Positions 1 through 6,485 of a DNA stretch of 11,101 nt are shown one piece after another. The notes under the pieces are model-generated. The model was not told where the DNA came from. It did no database searches and saw only the letters and a program-made list of their open reading frames with translations. Origin of the DNA: Candidatus Omnitrophota bacterium (GTDB taxonomy: Bacteria > Omnitrophota > Gorgyraeia > Duberdicusellales > 4484-171). The translations under genes were made by a program, and so were the position numbers. The DNA is taken from contig JALOBR010000042.1 of NCBI GenBank assembly GCA_023228195.1, positions 1-11,101 on the forward strand, in the 5' to 3' direction. The first letter of the stretch is position 1; each line of letters opens with the position of its first letter.

Positions 1-958
1 GAGTTTCTCCTCCCTCAAGCACCTTTGCCTCGGAGTATTCTTCTGTCTTTTTTAAAACTGGCCTGAATTTATACGGCGAATCGGACGTTACCACGCCCAG
101 GGCTTTAATAGTTTCCAGTTCCGCCTGAGGTATGTTAGCTAATTCATATGGAGAAACTGACTCTACGTTTACCTGCAGCTCCTCAGCCAAGGAAGTATTT
201 ATGGCCTCGTCTTTACGACTGCTTATCATAATGAATTTTTCTAATTCATAAGTTCTAAACTCGCGCTTAAAATACTGGAAACTCAAACGTACAGATTCTA
301 AAAATTTATCCGTATCAAGCTCATTTCCTTTTTTTGCTATTGTTATGTACTGGCTGAAAACCGGTAAGTCTTCATAGAAGAAAGTAAGATAACTTTCGCT
401 GTCTGTAACATCCAAAAGTGCAAAGTTTTTTACCTGTGCAAATTGTTTGGAAGATTTCAATATTTTAACAAGGGACAAAGAAGATGGTTCAATCGTAACA
501 GCATTTAGATTAAGGTGGGCAAACATTTCCTGAATTTTATATATATTATTTTCCCTTATGCCCACAAAAGAGATGTTCAACTTTTTTTCTTTTGGATAAC
601 GGACATAGCTATAATCCCACATCAATTCTTCTATTTTAAAAGGGATATATTTTTCTATCTCAAAAACCAAAGAAGAATCTATGCTCTTTTTACTCATCAG
701 CGGCATTTCCAGCGACCGGAATATAAACTCTTTATCAGTTAAGGAAACGTAAATATCTTTTTCTTCTGAACCTATCTCTCGTAAAATTTTATTGATAAGC
801 GCCTGCCACTTTATTTCTTCGTTAAGATTTTCTACCTTTGCTTCCTCTTCCACGGAAGATAAATCATATCGTACCGCAGAAAGCACCTTTTTACCTTCCA
901 TGGCCACTGCGCCTATTGAATTTAACCCCAGATAAAGACCTATCTTTTTTTTGCTCAT
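1..958 (-). CDS. pilM: PilM-like type IV pilus / T2SS assembly protein (3' end missing)
   Basis: This is an open reading frame of 319 codons that runs off the left edge of the window, so the C-terminus is missing. The first strand has the shape of an actin-fold phosphate-1 loop (IGLYLGLNSIGAVAME, residues 6-21). Residues 100-112 (EIEKYIPFKIEEL) match the conserved PilM segment followed by an acidic/aromatic patch. PilM is a cytoplasmic actin-like protein that binds the N-terminal tail of PilN and forms the inner-membrane platform of type IV pili; GspL carries the related domain in T2SS. The usual Asp of the phosphate-1 motif (D-x-G) is replaced here by Tyr, so nucleotide binding may be altered. 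The ATG at 958-956 lies 8 bp after the stop of the HTH gene, which suggests one operon. No Shine-Dalgarno sequence is visible. The family call is fairly firm; the choice between PilM and a GspL-type protein needs the missing C-terminus. Confidence 0.82.
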   Translation of the reverse strand, partial: MSKKKIGLYLGLNSIGAVAMEGKKVLSAVRYDLSSVEEEAKVENLNEEIKWQALINKILREIGSEEKDIYVSLTDKEFIFRSLEMPLMSKKSIDSSLVFEIEKYIPFKIEELMWDYSYVRYPKEKKLNISFVGIRENNIYKIQEMFAHLNLNAVTIEPSSLSLVKILKSSKQFAQVKNFALLDVTDSESYLTFFYEDLPVFSQYITIAKKGNELDTDKFLESVRLSFQYFKREFRTYELEKFIMISSRKDEAINTSLAEELQVNVESVSPYELANIPQAELETIKALGVVTSDSPYKFRPVLKKTEEYSEAKVLEGGET

Positions 959-966
959 ATTATTTT

Positions 967-1149
967 CTATTTAATTGTATTCTTAAGCCACTCATCTATA
1001 TATTTTCTATCAAAACGCCATACCTTGCCGACCTTCAATCCGGAAATTTTCTTTTGATGCAACCAGTTATAAATGGTTTGTTTTTGCAAACCAAGATATT
1101 CTGAAAGTTCATTTATCGTCATTAATCTAGGCATTCTTTTTTTTCTCAT
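967..1149 (-). CDS. Small excisionase-family (HTH_17/MerR-like) DNA-binding protein
   Basis: This 60-residue protein is almost entirely one winged helix-turn-helix domain of the excisionase/AlpA type. It has the family pattern: T-I-N-E-L-S-E-Y-L-G-L at about residues 11-21, the recognition helix K-Q-T-I-Y-N-W-L at 23-30, the wing K-V-G-K-V-W-R-F at 39-46, and a closing helix with D-E-W-L. Proteins of this family bind DNA as Xis factors or as small transcription regulators. No integrase, recombinase or att-like site is visible nearby, so a regulatory role is more likely than excision. It sits 8 bp upstream of pilM and is preceded by a candidate promoter, so it may autoregulate the pilM operon (inference). 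A second in-frame ATG at 1134-1132 would remove five basic residues and leave the domain intact. Confidence 0.85.
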   Translation of the reverse strand: MRKKRMPRLMTINELSEYLGLQKQTIYNWLHQKKISGLKVGKVWRFDRKYIDEWLKNTIK

Positions 1150-1175
1150 TTTTGTTATAAGTTAATGGTAATATC

Positions 1176-1204
1176 ATTTAAATATTTATTTATATTTATG
1201 TCAA
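1176..1204 (-). promoter_or_regulatory. Candidate sigma70 promoter for the HTH-pilM operon
   Basis: On the minus strand a perfect -35 box TTGACA (1204-1199) is followed after 17 bp by TTAAAT (1181-1176), a 4/6 match to the -10 consensus. Transcription would begin near 1169 and leave a leader of about 20 nt before the ATG at 1149. The region is very AT-rich, so the -10 match has limited weight; the exact -35 and the position just before the gene are the main support. Confidence 0.5.
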
Positions 1205-1234
1205 GACTAATTTAGTATAATTTATCATAATTTT

Positions 1235-1374
1235 CTATATATTGTATATAACAATAGGTACCACTATATATTGTGCTAATAATAAACCCTAATGTCATTG
1301 AGTTTTTTCGAGGCAAAAGTATAGCGCTTAAATGCAATATGTACATAATTATTATATATACTATTATATATAAT
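1235..1374. repeat. AT-rich direct and inverted repeats upstream of the HTH-pilM promoter
   Basis: CTATATATTGT occurs twice in direct orientation (1235-1245 and 1264-1274), with starts 29 bp apart, close to three helical turns. Further upstream of the promoter, 1351-1360 and 1365-1374 form a perfect 10-bp inverted repeat (ATTATATATA / TATATATAAT) around a CTAT spacer. These could be binding sites for the neighbouring HTH protein, but low-complexity AT sequence produces such matches easily. Confidence 0.35.
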
Positions 1375-1413
1375 ACCTATATATGCCGATATCCTAAATA
1401 AAACCAGAAAGTT

Positions 1414-1560
1414 TCATAGCCTTACAGCCATATTCCTTCGGCTTTTAGCCGCACCCTGGAGAAATTCCCGTACAAAAGCCATGCGGACAAAACTTAATAC
1501 CACGCAGATTACAGTTAAACTTACGAAAAGCACTAAATCTGGCGGCTTTCTTGTGTCAAT
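1414..1560 (-). pseudogene. Possible remnant or unusual-start small membrane peptide
   Basis: Between lipA and the HTH gene there is an open frame of up to 48 residues. It starts with a charged stretch (DTRKPPD), continues with one strong hydrophobic helix of about 20 residues (LVLFVSLTVICVVLSFV), and ends in a basic tail (KSRRNMAVRL). This is the layout of a small single-pass membrane protein. There is no in-frame ATG, GTG or TTG between the upstream stop (1578-1576) and the helix; the first is a GTG at codon 10, inside the helix start, and no ribosome binding site precedes it. It may be the remnant of a gene that lost its 5' end, a gene with a non-standard start, or a chance frame. I do not recognise the family. 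Confidence 0.2.
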
Positions 1561-1588
1561 TAGTTTGAACCAATATCACTTAGACGCT

Positions 1589-2434
1589 TCAGGCAGGTTT
1601 TAAAAATTGACTGGCCTGGTAAGAAGAACGCACGTAAGGCGAGCTTTTCACTTTTTTGAATCCAAAGTTATACGCCGTTTTCTCAAGAAAACGGAATTTA
1701 TCCGGAGTAATGTATTCTTTAACCGGATAATGTTTTGATGAAGGCGCCAGATATTGCCCTAGGGTAAGAAAATCACATTCGCTTTTTCGTAAATCACAAA
1801 AAACATCTAATATTTGCTTTTCCTCTTCACCTAACCCGAGCATAATTCCGGATTTGGTGAAAATATTTCTATTCAATTCTTTAAGCGCCTTTAATACCGC
1901 TAAAGAGCGTTTATAGTCGGCTTGCGGCCGGATATCGGCATATAAAAAAGGCACCGTTTCTAAATTGTGGCTTATAACATCCGCTTTTGAACTGGCGACT
2001 TTAATCAACGCTTCGCTTTTACCTAAAAAATCAGGGATTAAGATTTCTACTTTTATGGAATTATCCATATTCTTTATTTCTTCTATTGTTCTATAAAAAA
2101 GCTCTGCCCCTCCGTCGCTAATGTCATCCCGTGCGGGCGAAGTAATCACCACATAATGCAGGTTTAATTCTTTAACTGCCTTGGCTAAACGTTTTGGTTC
2201 ATTCCAATCAATTATAGAAGGCTTTTCCTTGTTAACAGCGCAGAATTTACAACCGCGCGTGCAGTTGCCTCCTAAAATCATGAAAGTAGCAACCCCTTCA
2301 CTGAAACATTCGGAAATATTAGGGCAAAGAGATTCCTCGCAAACCGTATGTAATTTTGATACGCGAAGAAAATCTTTCATTTCATGGCAAGCAGCTAAAT
2401 TTATTTTTTTGTTCAACCAGGAAGGCTTTTCCAT
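1589..2434 (-). CDS. lipA: Lipoyl synthase LipA
   Basis: This 281-residue radical SAM enzyme inserts two sulfur atoms at C6 and C8 of the octanoyl chain carried by a lipoyl-domain protein, here most likely GcvH. The auxiliary Fe-S cluster motif C-x4-C-x5-C is present (C32, C37, C43), as is the radical SAM motif C-x3-C-x2-C (C58, C62, C65). The C-terminal RSSY motif (residues 269-272) supplies the serine ligand of the auxiliary cluster. Length is normal for the family, and the N-terminal PSWLNKKI matches the usual family start, which supports the ATG at 2434-2432. The gene follows the small membrane protein gene by 8 bp and so reads like the last gene of the pilin cassette, although its functional partners gcvH and lipM lie more than 4 kb upstream. 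No Shine-Dalgarno sequence is visible. Identification is secure. Confidence 0.97.
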   Translation of the reverse strand: MEKPSWLNKKINLAACHEMKDFLRVSKLHTVCEESLCPNISECFSEGVATFMILGGNCTRGCKFCAVNKEKPSIIDWNEPKRLAKAVKELNLHYVVITSPARDDISDGGAELFYRTIEEIKNMDNSIKVEILIPDFLGKSEALIKVASSKADVISHNLETVPFLYADIRPQADYKRSLAVLKALKELNRNIFTKSGIMLGLGEEEKQILDVFCDLRKSECDFLTLGQYLAPSSKHYPVKEYITPDKFRFLEKTAYNFGFKKVKSSPYVRSSYQASQFLKPA

Positions 2435-2442
2435 AGGACCGG

Positions 2443-2781
2443 TTAAGGGATTTTATGCTCTACATTGACTTTTATATTCAAATCGCCGGCTTCTCTCGTA
2501 AGTTTTGCTTTACCTGCAAATCTATCCTGCACTACGATTTGAGCATTATTATTGGTAAATCTAAAAGGCAAGTTTATATCTTTCGCCGTGCGTTCATCAA
2601 GCGTAAGATTCTTAGCGCGCACTCCTATCTGGCCCAATTGCAAACCATAAAGAAATGCGTTATTGTACGAACGGCGCATAAGGTCGTTTTCTACAAGTTT
2701 ATGAATTTGCGGGCTAAAACCCAAGAAAGCAGACATTAAAATTGTGAGGCCCAGAATAATAGAAGCTGCTATAGTAATCAT
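2443..2781 (-). CDS. Small membrane-anchored protein of the pseudopilin cluster, unknown function
   Basis: This 112-residue protein has one N-terminal hydrophobic helix (about residues 3-22) followed by a polar, mostly soluble domain rich in Asn, Lys and Arg; it has no cysteine. It lacks a prepilin cleavage motif (no short basic leader, no F-T-L-x-E). It is therefore either an uncleaved inner-membrane-anchored accessory protein or a very divergent pseudopilin, perhaps standing where GspK or PilX-like proteins stand in other clusters. Its ATG overlaps the stop of the preceding pseudopilin gene in an ATGA (2781-2778), indicating translational coupling, and lipA follows after 8 bp. I do not recognise the family. 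Confidence 0.7.
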   Translation of the reverse strand: MITIAASIILGLTILMSAFLGFSPQIHKLVENDLMRRSYNNAFLYGLQLGQIGVRAKNLTLDERTAKDINLPFRFTNNNAQIVVQDRFAGKAKLTREAGDLNIKVNVEHKIP

Positions 2782-3344
2782 TTTTTTACATCAATAAACC
2801 AAAAACGCAGGCCCTGCGTCCTTGAAACCTGCACGTTTGGCTTTATTGTCCCTTTTGTTGTAATGTTTACCGTAACAAAATTAGGTTCATACCCTTCATA
2901 CCACGTAAAGGTCATTGCCGGCTGATATTTTGCGTCAACCAAAGTAACAGTTTCTGCCGGTTTGGTTAGATTGCCAAAAGTTTTAAGAATTAATCCGCCA
3001 TTTTCAATACTATATTCATACCACATATTATCATCTTGTTCATCCGGGGTTACCGTATAAATATCTTGTTCTCCAAAAAATTTTAACTTATGTTTGATAT
3101 CAGAAATTGCGGTTCCGGTCAATGAAAAGGCAGAAGAAGAATCTAATCCAACAGCGCTTTTTGTGCGTATAGCCATATCCTCAAAAGCATAATTTATCTG
3201 GCTTAACATATTATAGCGCTCACGATTAATCATTATTTGTTTACTAAAAAAAAGATAGACAGAAAGCGACATAGAAATAATTGAAGCTATCATTACTATC
3301 GCAATGATAAGCTCCGTAAGCGCAAAACTCTTTTTCGCTTTCAT
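2778..3344 (-). CDS. GspJ/PilW-like minor pseudopilin
   Basis: This 188-residue protein has a class III prepilin signal: a 6-residue basic leader MKAKKS, then F-A-L-T-E with Glu at +5 of the mature protein, and a hydrophobic helix to about residue 30. The residue at -1 is Ser instead of the usual Gly. The region after the helix (SQINYAFEDMAIRTKSA, about 44-60) and the beta-rich globular part resemble GspJ/PilW minor pseudopilins, which sit at the tip of type IV-like fibres and help start assembly. It begins 7 bp after the stop of the GspI/PilV-like gene and overlaps the next gene by 4 bp, so the three are co-translated. The match to the prepilin class is firm; the specific GspJ-type assignment is inference from gene order and layout. 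Confidence 0.75.
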   Translation of the reverse strand: MKAKKSFALTELIIAIVMIASIISMSLSVYLFFSKQIMINRERYNMLSQINYAFEDMAIRTKSAVGLDSSSAFSLTGTAISDIKHKLKFFGEQDIYTVTPDEQDDNMWYEYSIENGGLILKTFGNLTKPAETVTLVDAKYQPAMTFTWYEGYEPNFVTVNITTKGTIKPNVQVSRTQGLRFWFIDVKK

Positions 3345-3351
3345 GTTTTAT

Positions 3352-4191
3352 TTACTGCCTCTCAGTTGAAACTATTATTAGATTAGCCTCTTTAAGCCTG
3401 ATATTTCCGTGAGTCGTATCCTTTCTCCATTTTATCTGTATCGTATGATTAGCGTCAGCATTTGCGCCGCTTAAGGCAAGTATATTACTTATAAAAGGCT
3501 GCATGCTTATAGGCGTACGGGTTTCAGTTCCTTCCGAAGTTGCTTTCCCATCCAGGAAACAACCGGTATAAATAGTATCTATCGGTTTGATACCCGTATC
3601 ATCATCTATGTGAATAGAAATATTATATATAACCATAACATCTTTGTTCACGGGGTAATTGAAATTAATAGATAAACCGTTTATCGCTCTATATGCTCCG
3701 GCTTGGACTCTTGGCGCAGCCGCAGATGAAGGTTCAATTTTTAAAGTTTGAGTATGCATATAAGGATAAGGTATGATATTCGCCAACCTTACATTTTTTC
3801 TTTGAATTGCTCCGGAAGGGCTTTCTTCATTATAAGAAGCAGTAACCTCAATGAACTTATAGGGAATTCGTATGGCCAGGGCATTATTAGTTTCCCACCG
3901 GGTAGTTACATCTACGCGCCAATCAACAGGGACTTCTCCTCCTCCTATACCGGTATCAACATCGCTATAGGTTAAAACAGGCGTTGTTAATCCGCCTAAC
4001 CCGGTAAATGATTTCGTTAAATACTCTTCTAATTTTTGCGCGGCAACGCTTGTAGCCCTTGATTTATTTTCTGCCTGTTTGAGCATAAACCTTCCGCCCA
4101 TAAACACAACTATTATCGTGCTCAAACCGATACCTATAATTACTATAGATATTATAATTTCAATAAGTGTAAATGAATTTTTCTTTTTCAT
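3352..4191 (-). CDS. GspI/PilV-like minor pseudopilin with an extended C-terminal domain
   Basis: This 279-residue protein has a prepilin leader MKKKNS followed by F-T-L-I-E-I-I-I-S and a hydrophobic helix to about residue 32, then a helix containing QAENKSRATSVAAQKLEEYL. That pattern (A-x-x-x-A-QKLEE) is typical of GspI/PilV-type minor pseudopilins. GspI proteins are usually much shorter; here an extra part after about residue 165 forms a separate beta-rich domain. It contains F-L-D-G (about 207-210), an I-Q-I-K-W strand and a final strand EANLIIVSTE. A similar ending is found in the two secreted proteins encoded just upstream. Residue -1 is Ser. The start ATG (4191-4189) lies 11 nt after the T-run of a hairpin that looks like an intrinsic terminator, with no Shine-Dalgarno sequence. 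Confidence 0.75.
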   Translation of the reverse strand: MKKKNSFTLIEIIISIVIIGIGLSTIIVVFMGGRFMLKQAENKSRATSVAAQKLEEYLTKSFTGLGGLTTPVLTYSDVDTGIGGGEVPVDWRVDVTTRWETNNALAIRIPYKFIEVTASYNEESPSGAIQRKNVRLANIIPYPYMHTQTLKIEPSSAAAPRVQAGAYRAINGLSINFNYPVNKDVMVIYNISIHIDDDTGIKPIDTIYTGCFLDGKATSEGTETRTPISMQPFISNILALSGANADANHTIQIKWRKDTTHGNIRLKEANLIIVSTERQ

Positions 4192-4202
4192 ATAAAAACT
4201 TT

Positions 4203-4235
4203 AAAAATGAGCCGCAAGCGAATTACCTGCGGCTC
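4203..4235 (-). terminator. Intrinsic terminator or attenuator hairpin inside the pilin cassette
   Basis: A perfect 8-bp GC-rich stem, GAGCCGCA / TGCGGCTC (4209-4216 with 4228-4235), has an 11-nt loop. On the minus strand it is followed by ATTTTT (T5 at 4207-4203). On the plus strand there is no T-run, so it is oriented for minus-strand transcripts. It lies between the stop of the 283-residue secreted protein (4256) and the start of the GspI/PilV-like gene (4191). It would reduce readthrough into the minor pseudopilin genes or protect the upstream mRNA 3' end. Confidence 0.75.
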
Positions 4236-4255
4236 AAAATTATTGCATAAACTTA

Positions 4256-5101
4256 TTATTCCGTTATTCTCTCACGCGGCACAACCGTAACAATCAAATT
4301 ACGCATTTTAGCGGGGCTCTTAATCTGCATTGACGTATCATTGTACCACTTTACTGATATATCGATAGATTCCGGAAGCACTTTCTCCGGAAAACTATCA
4401 GCGCTGATAAGGAAACTGCCTGTATGCGTCGGGTCGTTTGGCTGATAGCTGGAAGTAACTCCTCCGTCAGGAATAGTCATTATCGACTCTGTTCCTTTCT
4501 GCACTCCGTTTACAAACAATGCAGTTTTAACTTCTCCTCCGGGGAAACTCTGATTGCTTGTTCCATGCCAAACGCTGCAAAGATCAGGCCATAGCTTATA
4601 AGCATCTCCATCACAATATTCTGCGGTACTGGTTGATGCGCAACGATTATTGTTAGCGCCGCAATGTTTATAGGCTTCAACACGCACTGTCCAGGTTACA
4701 AGTAGATTTGCGGTTTTTCTATATGCTTCTTCCGGCCTATAGTTTATGTTAAGGCCAGGGATCTCTTGATACCCCGGATTGACACTAAGGGGCGGTTTTT
4801 TATCTTTGGTGCCGCTATATTTACTCTTAAGCCAAAGGGGAGCCAAGCTAAAACCTTTACTTGACTGGTTGCCTGTTACAGACTGTGCATCATATTCTGT
4901 TTTAAGATACTCTCCACACGTTGGGTTATCACTTTGATAGCTGTAAAATTTAGGGTAACGCGTTGCGTCAAGGCATACGGTGCTGTCGCCGGTAACTTGC
5001 CGTATTTGTGGACCGATGTTTGGGGGCATCTGCACTTCTTCGGCAGAACACACAAATGCCATACATGAAAAAATCAGGATACCTATTATCGCTATACGCA
5101 T
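4256..5101 (-). CDS. Secreted protein with six cysteines and a C-terminal beta-rich domain, unknown function
   Basis: From the chosen ATG this protein has 281 residues. It begins with a Sec signal peptide (MRIAIIGILIFSCMAFVCSA, probable cut before EEV); the cysteine near the cut lacks a good lipobox, so a lipoprotein is less likely. The mature part has six cysteines (about 43, 62, 147, 154, 163, 175), an even number that suits disulfides. A beta-rich C-terminal region runs from LLVTWTVRV to MRNLIVTVV and includes F-V-N-G and D-I-S-V-K-W. The start is set by a perfect Shine-Dalgarno sequence (AAGGAGGT) 5-6 nt before ATG 5101-5099; an in-frame GTG two codons earlier (5107) overlaps it and is less likely. 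The gene follows the 36-cysteine protein by about 30 bp. I do not recognise a family; cell-surface or fibre-associated location is inference. Confidence 0.75.
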   Translation of the reverse strand: MRIAIIGILIFSCMAFVCSAEEVQMPPNIGPQIRQVTGDSTVCLDATRYPKFYSYQSDNPTCGEYLKTEYDAQSVTGNQSSKGFSLAPLWLKSKYSGTKDKKPPLSVNPGYQEIPGLNINYRPEEAYRKTANLLVTWTVRVEAYKHCGANNNRCASTSTAEYCDGDAYKLWPDLCSVWHGTSNQSFPGGEVKTALFVNGVQKGTESIMTIPDGGVTSSYQPNDPTHTGSFLISADSFPEKVLPESIDISVKWYNDTSMQIKSPAKMRNLIVTVVPRERITE

Positions 5102-5113
5102 ATCCACCTCCTT
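5102..5113 (-). promoter_or_regulatory. Strong Shine-Dalgarno site of the 283-codon secreted protein gene
   Basis: AAGGAGGTGGAT immediately precedes the ATG at 5101-5099. The core GGAGG is spaced 5 nt from the start. It decides the start in favour of this ATG over the GTG at 5107, and it stands out because most genes in the window have no recognisable Shine-Dalgarno sequence. Confidence 0.85.
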
Positions 5114-5131
5114 CTAACCTTTTTTAAATGC

Positions 5132-6481
5132 CTAATCTCTTGTCCTTGTGACAATTAATTCCGCTTTACTTATCCTGGAGGATAAATTTAAGTTTTGGAA
5201 CCCGGGTATCTGAAGACTTTGAGGGAGAAAATAATATAGCCTTACGGTGTAAGTTTCTCCCTGCTTAACAACTGAACTGTCCAATGAGGTTGCCGAGAAT
5301 ATAGAAAATGACCCCTGAAAACTTTTTTGATGAATAATACTTCTATGCACCTCTTTGCCCTTGCTGTCGATAACCTTAACCATAGTAAAGAAATACGTAG
5401 GTATATCCGCCGGGTCAACTATTCCGGTAAATTCCGTAATCGCCGCAACTTGCCAAAAGATAACAAAAGTCTCCCGGCTGCGCGCTACAAATTTATAAAA
5501 TAAATTTGTATCTATCTCCTCAAAGCAATTAGAGCAAGCGCTGCCCGGAGATGGATTGGTGAGGCAATCTATAGCTTGCTGCTGTAATGTTATACATGTA
5601 GGTAAGCTAAGCCCGTCACAAGCGGCCCAATTTACTCTTTCTGCGCATTTATCTATTTCACAGTTGTTTTCAAAACCGGTACTGCACACGTTTTTATTAC
5701 AACAATAAACTTTCTTAGTGCATCCTTCCCATTCATTGGCATAAGAAGAACAATTAGAGATACAATTTGAATATTCGGCGGTAGGAATATATTCATAACA
5801 ATCATTTGGCGGCGGAGAGCTTAAACCCTGGCAACTTGTAATTGGTGAAATTACATAATAAGTTGAAATGGCACAGCCCTCAAGAGCTACGTTCGCCGGA
5901 CAACCGGAAAACTTCGGCTGAAGATTATTTTCTTCACAAACCCATCTATCGTCTTTTAATATGCACTTTCTACCCAGAGAAGCCCGGGGTTCGGTATTAG
6001 GGCAACCTTTTTGCTGGCACTTAGGTATATTTGAACAAGTCATTACGCCGGCGTTATCCGGGCAATCCTCGCAATTATACAAAATTGAATTACATTCTTC
6101 TGCTGTACTGGGACATTTGCAATCAGCAACCGCCGAACACCTATCGGAAGGAAAAGCCAGGTTATCACAATCATAAATACTGCTATCCGCCGGGGTACAA
6201 CGCACTGCTCTTTGCGGTGAGAACTTTAAACAACAATCAGGGCACTTCGTCTTCAGCGTATTAACGCAATAGAAACAGCGGCTTGCTTCGTTAAAAGCCG
6301 CCTGACAACTTATCCCTGACCTCGTTAGCGGAGGGTTATATTCTTTATTAACGCTTTCTATTACTTCATCTTGAGGAAGATATTTAACTAATCTGCTGGG
6401 GCTCTCGGCAAAAATCGGGCTAAATGTAAATAATACAAAAGATACTGTGAGCAAGCCTAAAGCTAATAATATTTTCTTCAT
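5132..6481 (-). CDS. Large secreted cysteine-rich protein (36 Cys) with C-terminal beta-rich domain
   Basis: This 449-residue protein has a clear Sec signal peptide (KK, hydrophobic stretch, SPIFA before ES at about 26). Residues 59-319 contain 36 cysteines, many in C-x2-C, CC and C-x-C spacings (CFYC, CPDCC, CKC, CEDC, YCC). The last 130 residues contain none and look beta-rich (FVIFWQVAAI, YTVRLYYFL, final SKAELIVTRT). The mature protein therefore seems to have a disulfide-stabilised N-terminal part of perhaps several repeats and a separate C-terminal domain that resembles the ends of the two neighbouring proteins. An even cysteine count and a signal peptide fit an extracytoplasmic, oxidised protein. 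The gene begins 4 bp after the pilin stop, so the two are probably co-expressed. I do not recognise the Cys-rich part; an adhesin or pilus-tip role is inference. Confidence 0.78.
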   Translation of the reverse strand: MKKILLALGLLTVSFVLFTFSPIFAESPSRLVKYLPQDEVIESVNKEYNPPLTRSGISCQAAFNEASRCFYCVNTLKTKCPDCCLKFSPQRAVRCTPADSSIYDCDNLAFPSDRCSAVADCKCPSTAEECNSILYNCEDCPDNAGVMTCSNIPKCQQKGCPNTEPRASLGRKCILKDDRWVCEENNLQPKFSGCPANVALEGCAISTYYVISPITSCQGLSSPPPNDCYEYIPTAEYSNCISNCSSYANEWEGCTKKVYCCNKNVCSTGFENNCEIDKCAERVNWAACDGLSLPTCITLQQQAIDCLTNPSPGSACSNCFEEIDTNLFYKFVARSRETFVIFWQVAAITEFTGIVDPADIPTYFFTMVKVIDSKGKEVHRSIIHQKSFQGSFSIFSATSLDSSVVKQGETYTVRLYYFLPQSLQIPGFQNLNLSSRISKAELIVTRTRD

Positions 6482-6485
6482 TCAA

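Larger units (their letters stand above)
1150..1588. other. 439-bp region between lipA and the HTH gene without a convincing gene
   Basis: The half nearest the HTH gene (1150-1380) is extremely AT-rich and holds the candidate promoter and repeats. The half nearest lipA (1400-1588) has ordinary composition. That half contains an inverted repeat ACCAGAAAG (1403-1411) / CTTTCTTGT (1546-1554) with one mismatch, and a 5-bp stem hairpin CGGCT-TTT-AGCCG (1439-1451). It also holds a 49-codon open frame on the minus strand (1414-1560) that would encode a hydrophobic segment but has no standard start codon. No tRNA, rRNA, CRISPR array or clear terminator after lipA is visible. Confidence 0.6.

Noticed and set aside
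515..1104. Plus-strand open frames opposite pilM
   Set aside because: They are antisense to the long PilM frame, rich in Phe/Tyr/Lys from AT-rich complement, and show no domain pattern or ribosome binding site.
1390..1460. Glycine-riboswitch-like words (GCCGAAGG and AAACTTTCTGG on the minus strand)
   Set aside because: Tempting next to glycine cleavage genes, but the order and spacing of the conserved core do not fit, no matching P1 stem is adjacent, and the downstream genes are HTH and pilM, not glycine genes.
1481..1603. 40-codon plus-strand frame with ATG between lipA and the HTH gene
   Set aside because: It overlaps the end of lipA in antisense, has no ribosome binding site and shows no recognisable features.
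5961..6264. Overlapping plus-strand frames opposite the Cys-rich gene
   Set aside because: They are shadows of the 449-aa gene in other frames, without start signals or recognisable motifs.
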